A stretch of 6,965 nucleotides of DNA from Candidatus Cardinium sp. cBcalN2 (GTDB taxonomy: Bacteria > Bacteroidota > Bacteroidia > Cytophagales > Amoebophilaceae). The notes beneath the pieces are model-generated. The model saw only the letters and a list, made by a program, of their open reading frames with translations, was not told the DNA's origin and ran no database searches. Of this stretch, positions 5,438 through 6,965 are shown piece by piece. The position numbers and the translations under genes are program-made. The stretch spans positions 1 through 6,965 of the forward strand of contig NZ_JAACGD010000096.1 in assembly GCF_022810445.1 (NCBI RefSeq), read 5' to 3'. Each line of letters opens with the position of its first letter. Within the stretch, counting starts at the first letter, position 1.

Positions 5438-6409
5438 TTACTTTTTATGCTTATACCTCCTGAATAGATTTTTAAGAAAATGATTCTTTGCTGTATAATC
5501 CCAAACCGTCTGGCCATTCGAATCTTTTTTAGAGAAGTTGATTTTACCTGTTTGTAAGAAGCTCGTAATAATATCAATGGCCTTCCAATCATCTTCTTTG
5601 ATATTCTTATAGTGCTCAACTACTAACATAAACAATGTCCTTTGATTTAAATCTTTCATATTTGGGTTTAAACCATCCTGCAACCACGCTCTGACCATAT
5701 CTGGATCAAAATCCTTGTTCAGGATCTTATGATATAGCTGATGAATGGTCATATCTTGAAAGAAGATATCCTCTGTTGATTCATTTTCGCTTGATACAAC
5801 TTCTGTTGGTTCAAACTGACTGAATGATGAGTCTAGTATTGACGTATAATGATCTTCATTTTCTTTAGGTATATGCATACGACCCCTGCGTCCACCACCT
5901 CTATTTGGGGCATCAAACGGATGTCCCGGTACTACAAAGGTACTATTAGAATTATTAATTAATAACGTTGTGTTATTAGGCAAAGTGTTATTAGGCAAAA
6001 AAGAAGTAGCACCAAAAGGGCAAATAAGACCAATGGCACACACACCAACTCCAACAGGAACACTAAGCATACCAGCAACAGTAACTAATGACAAGCCAAG
6101 CACGAGCTTTTTCTTCCAAGTCCAACTGTTTGTTGATTTAGTCGTCTCTCCACCTACATGCTCAACATAACTGTATGCAGATGAGCTCCTTTGGGTTATC
6201 TTTATTAAGGTAATTTTAGGCTCAGGATTTACTGTATAGGTAGCACGATTCTTCTTATCCCACTGTATATTAGGATTTACATCGTTACCTAGTTCGATAT
6301 CCTGATGGTTACCTAGTACTTGTCTGGTGTTAACACAAGAAGATAAGGTATATAAGCTTAATAGCCCGATCAATAGACTTGTTTTATATTTTGTATGTTT
6401 TTTTTCCAT
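5438..6409 (-). CDS. Predicted lipoprotein with hydrophobic segment and C-terminal ankyrin-like repeats
   Basis: Exact function unknown. The 323-residue product has a signal peptide (EKKHTKYK, then a hydrophobic core) ending in the lipobox LSSC, with Cys25 predicted to be lipidated. Residues 101-131 are strongly hydrophobic and Gly/Val-rich, long enough for one membrane span or a re-entrant hairpin. A low-complexity part follows: LPNNTLPNNT (138-147), Asn-rich stretches and a basic GGGRRGR patch (171-177). After an acidic linker, residues about 220-310 look like two degenerate ankyrin repeats, with cores GLNPNMKDLNQRTLFMLVVE (246-265) and INFSKKDSNGQTVWDYTAKN (290-309). Ankyrin proteins are abundant in Amoebophilus and Cardinium and are thought to bind host proteins. 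It converges with rbfA and is flanked by repeat copies. The lipoprotein call is good, the ankyrin call moderate because the repeats are weak. Confidence 0.8.
   Translation of the reverse strand: MEKKHTKYKTSLLIGLLSLYTLSSCVNTRQVLGNHQDIELGNDVNPNIQWDKKNRATYTVNPEPKITLIKITQRSSSAYSYVEHVGGETTKSTNSWTWKKKLVLGLSLVTVAGMLSVPVGVGVCAIGLICPFGATSFLPNNTLPNNTTLLINNSNSTFVVPGHPFDAPNRGGGRRGRMHIPKENEDHYTSILDSSFSQFEPTEVVSSENESTEDIFFQDMTIHQLYHKILNKDFDPDMVRAWLQDGLNPNMKDLNQRTLFMLVVEHYKNIKEDDWKAIDIITSFLQTGKINFSKKDSNGQTVWDYTAKNHFLKNLFRRYKHKK
5971..6000. repeat. 15-base tandem duplication inside the ankyrin-like lipoprotein gene
   Basis: TGTTATTAGGCAAAG at 5971-5985 is followed at once by TGTTATTAGGCAAAA at 5986-6000, with one difference. 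On the coding strand it duplicates the pentapeptide LPNNT in frame, just after the hydrophobic segment. It looks like a recent slippage duplication. Confidence 0.9.
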
Positions 6410-6874
6410 TGTTTGTATTTATATGATACGATCTGATATAACGCCCACCAAGCAGCATGGTCGCTATGAGCCTATTTCATAATCTATTCTTATAGCTACA
6501 GCTGCTTAGTTATAAAGGAAGAGCCAAAGGTAACCCTCACGAGGCACAACGACCACGAAATATAGGGTTCATTTGTTTTGTATATGATATGAAAAAATAG
6601 ATAGAATTCCTAAGAGAATATATTAATAATCAAATGAAAAAAAACTATAAGTAGTAGTTTATTTAAGATTTTTTGCTTACTTAAATAAGAAAAGACAAAT
6701 GCCAACTTTCTTTAGCATATCTGTTCAAGTCGGTAGTAAACAAGCTATTTATACTAGACTTTTGTTGCGTAGCTTTTCATAAAAATAAATGGATACCTTT
6801 CTAGCTGTATGGTTCTAACGCAGGGTGGTATGGGGATAAAGTTGAAAAAAAGTCAATAATCACCTAAATTAGTG
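6410..6874. other. Non-coding region upstream of the ankyrin-like gene
   Basis: This stretch of 465 bases has no convincing ORF, tRNA or rRNA. Just before the gene (6419-6441) lies a short imperfect palindrome with ends TTATAT and ATATAA. A relatively GC-rich patch at about 6520-6570 (AAAGGTAACCCTCACGAGGC) stands out against the AT-rich background and includes the best promoter candidate. TATCTGTTCA at 6718-6727 repeats the first ten bases of the hairpin arm at 21-30. Otherwise I see nothing interpretable. Confidence 0.5.
6525..6532 (-). promoter_or_regulatory. Candidate -7 box for the ankyrin-like lipoprotein gene
   Basis: On the minus strand this reads TACCTTTG, an exact TAnnTTTG match, 115 bases before the ATG at 6409. 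The sequence at the expected -33 position is poor (TGGT at a 19-base spacing), so this is only a candidate. Confidence 0.3.
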
Positions 6875-6965
6875 GTGGCCGTTCAGCGCAGTGGCAAAGC
6901 TACTTAGAAAAAGCAAAAAAGCCCCTTGTAAAATAATTGCGATCGGGCAAGCAGCCCTTACAGCT
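6875..6965 (+). repeat. Palindromic repeat family, copy 4 (cut by the window end)
   Basis: It matches the left half of copy 3: 65 of 70 bases over 6875-6944. A shorter spacer follows (six bases missing relative to 5239-5265), then the shared AGCCCTTACAGCT. It has the same orientation as copy 3, so the two are direct repeats 1,706 bases apart with the ankyrin-like gene between them. The right half should continue beyond the window. Confidence 0.85.

Noticed and set aside
5970..6170. Plus-strand frame opposite the ankyrin-like lipoprotein gene, and the 5407-5619 minus-strand frame overlapping its 3' end
   Set aside because: The minus-strand gene has a signal peptide, lipobox and domain-like C-terminus; these overlapping frames have none of these.
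6540..6580. Tiny minus-strand frame beginning MNPIFRGRCAS
   Set aside because: It stops after 11 codons and has no start context, neighbour or homology that I recognise.
6750..6840. Sequence starting ACTAGACTTTTGTTGCGTAG that resembles an insertion-sequence end
   Set aside because: No matching inverted partner, transposase remnant or target duplication is found in the window.

Overview
The window looks like part of a chromosome from an obligate intracellular Bacteroidota symbiont. The best match is the Amoebophilaceae (Amoebophilus/Cardinium-type symbionts of amoebae and arthropods). The sequence is AT-rich and genes lack clear Shine-Dalgarno sites. The most convincing promoter has the Bacteroidota -7 box TAnnTTTG. 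Compact housekeeping genes sit beside a eukaryotic-type ubiquitin-specific protease and an ankyrin-like lipoprotein. The lineage is inferred from content; no marker gene proves it.

Layout. Positions 1-468 hold no gene. They carry a 107-base hairpin (20-126) followed by two copies of a palindromic repeat. Positions 469-1815 (minus) encode a predicted lipoprotein with a Ser/Pro/Thr-rich stalk and a complete USP-type (peptidase C19) deubiquitinase domain. A pure (GAA)20 tract lies inside this gene. Positions 1816-2156 are a divergent intergenic region.

Positions 2157-5141 (plus) hold four housekeeping genes: membrane diadenylate cyclase (cdaA type), pyruvate dehydrogenase E1 beta (pdhB), triosephosphate isomerase (tpiA) and ribosome-binding factor A (rbfA). 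The last three form a tight operon, with a 19-base gap and then a 17-base overlap. A good promoter lies just upstream of pdhB.

Positions 5142-5437 are a convergent intergenic region filled by a third, most complete repeat copy, a 161-base imperfect palindrome well placed as a two-way terminator. Positions 5438-6409 (minus) encode a second predicted lipoprotein with a hydrophobic segment and two degenerate ankyrin-like repeats. Positions 6410-6874 are non-coding, and a fourth repeat copy runs off the window end at 6875-6965.

How it fits together. The plus-strand genes are core metabolism, signalling and ribosome maturation. The two minus-strand genes are candidate host-interaction proteins, each bounded at its 3' end by the palindromic repeat. 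The ankyrin gene is flanked by direct repeat copies. The most interesting points are the envelope-anchored deubiquitinase with its expandable serine stalk, and the palindromic repeat family lying at gene 3' ends.
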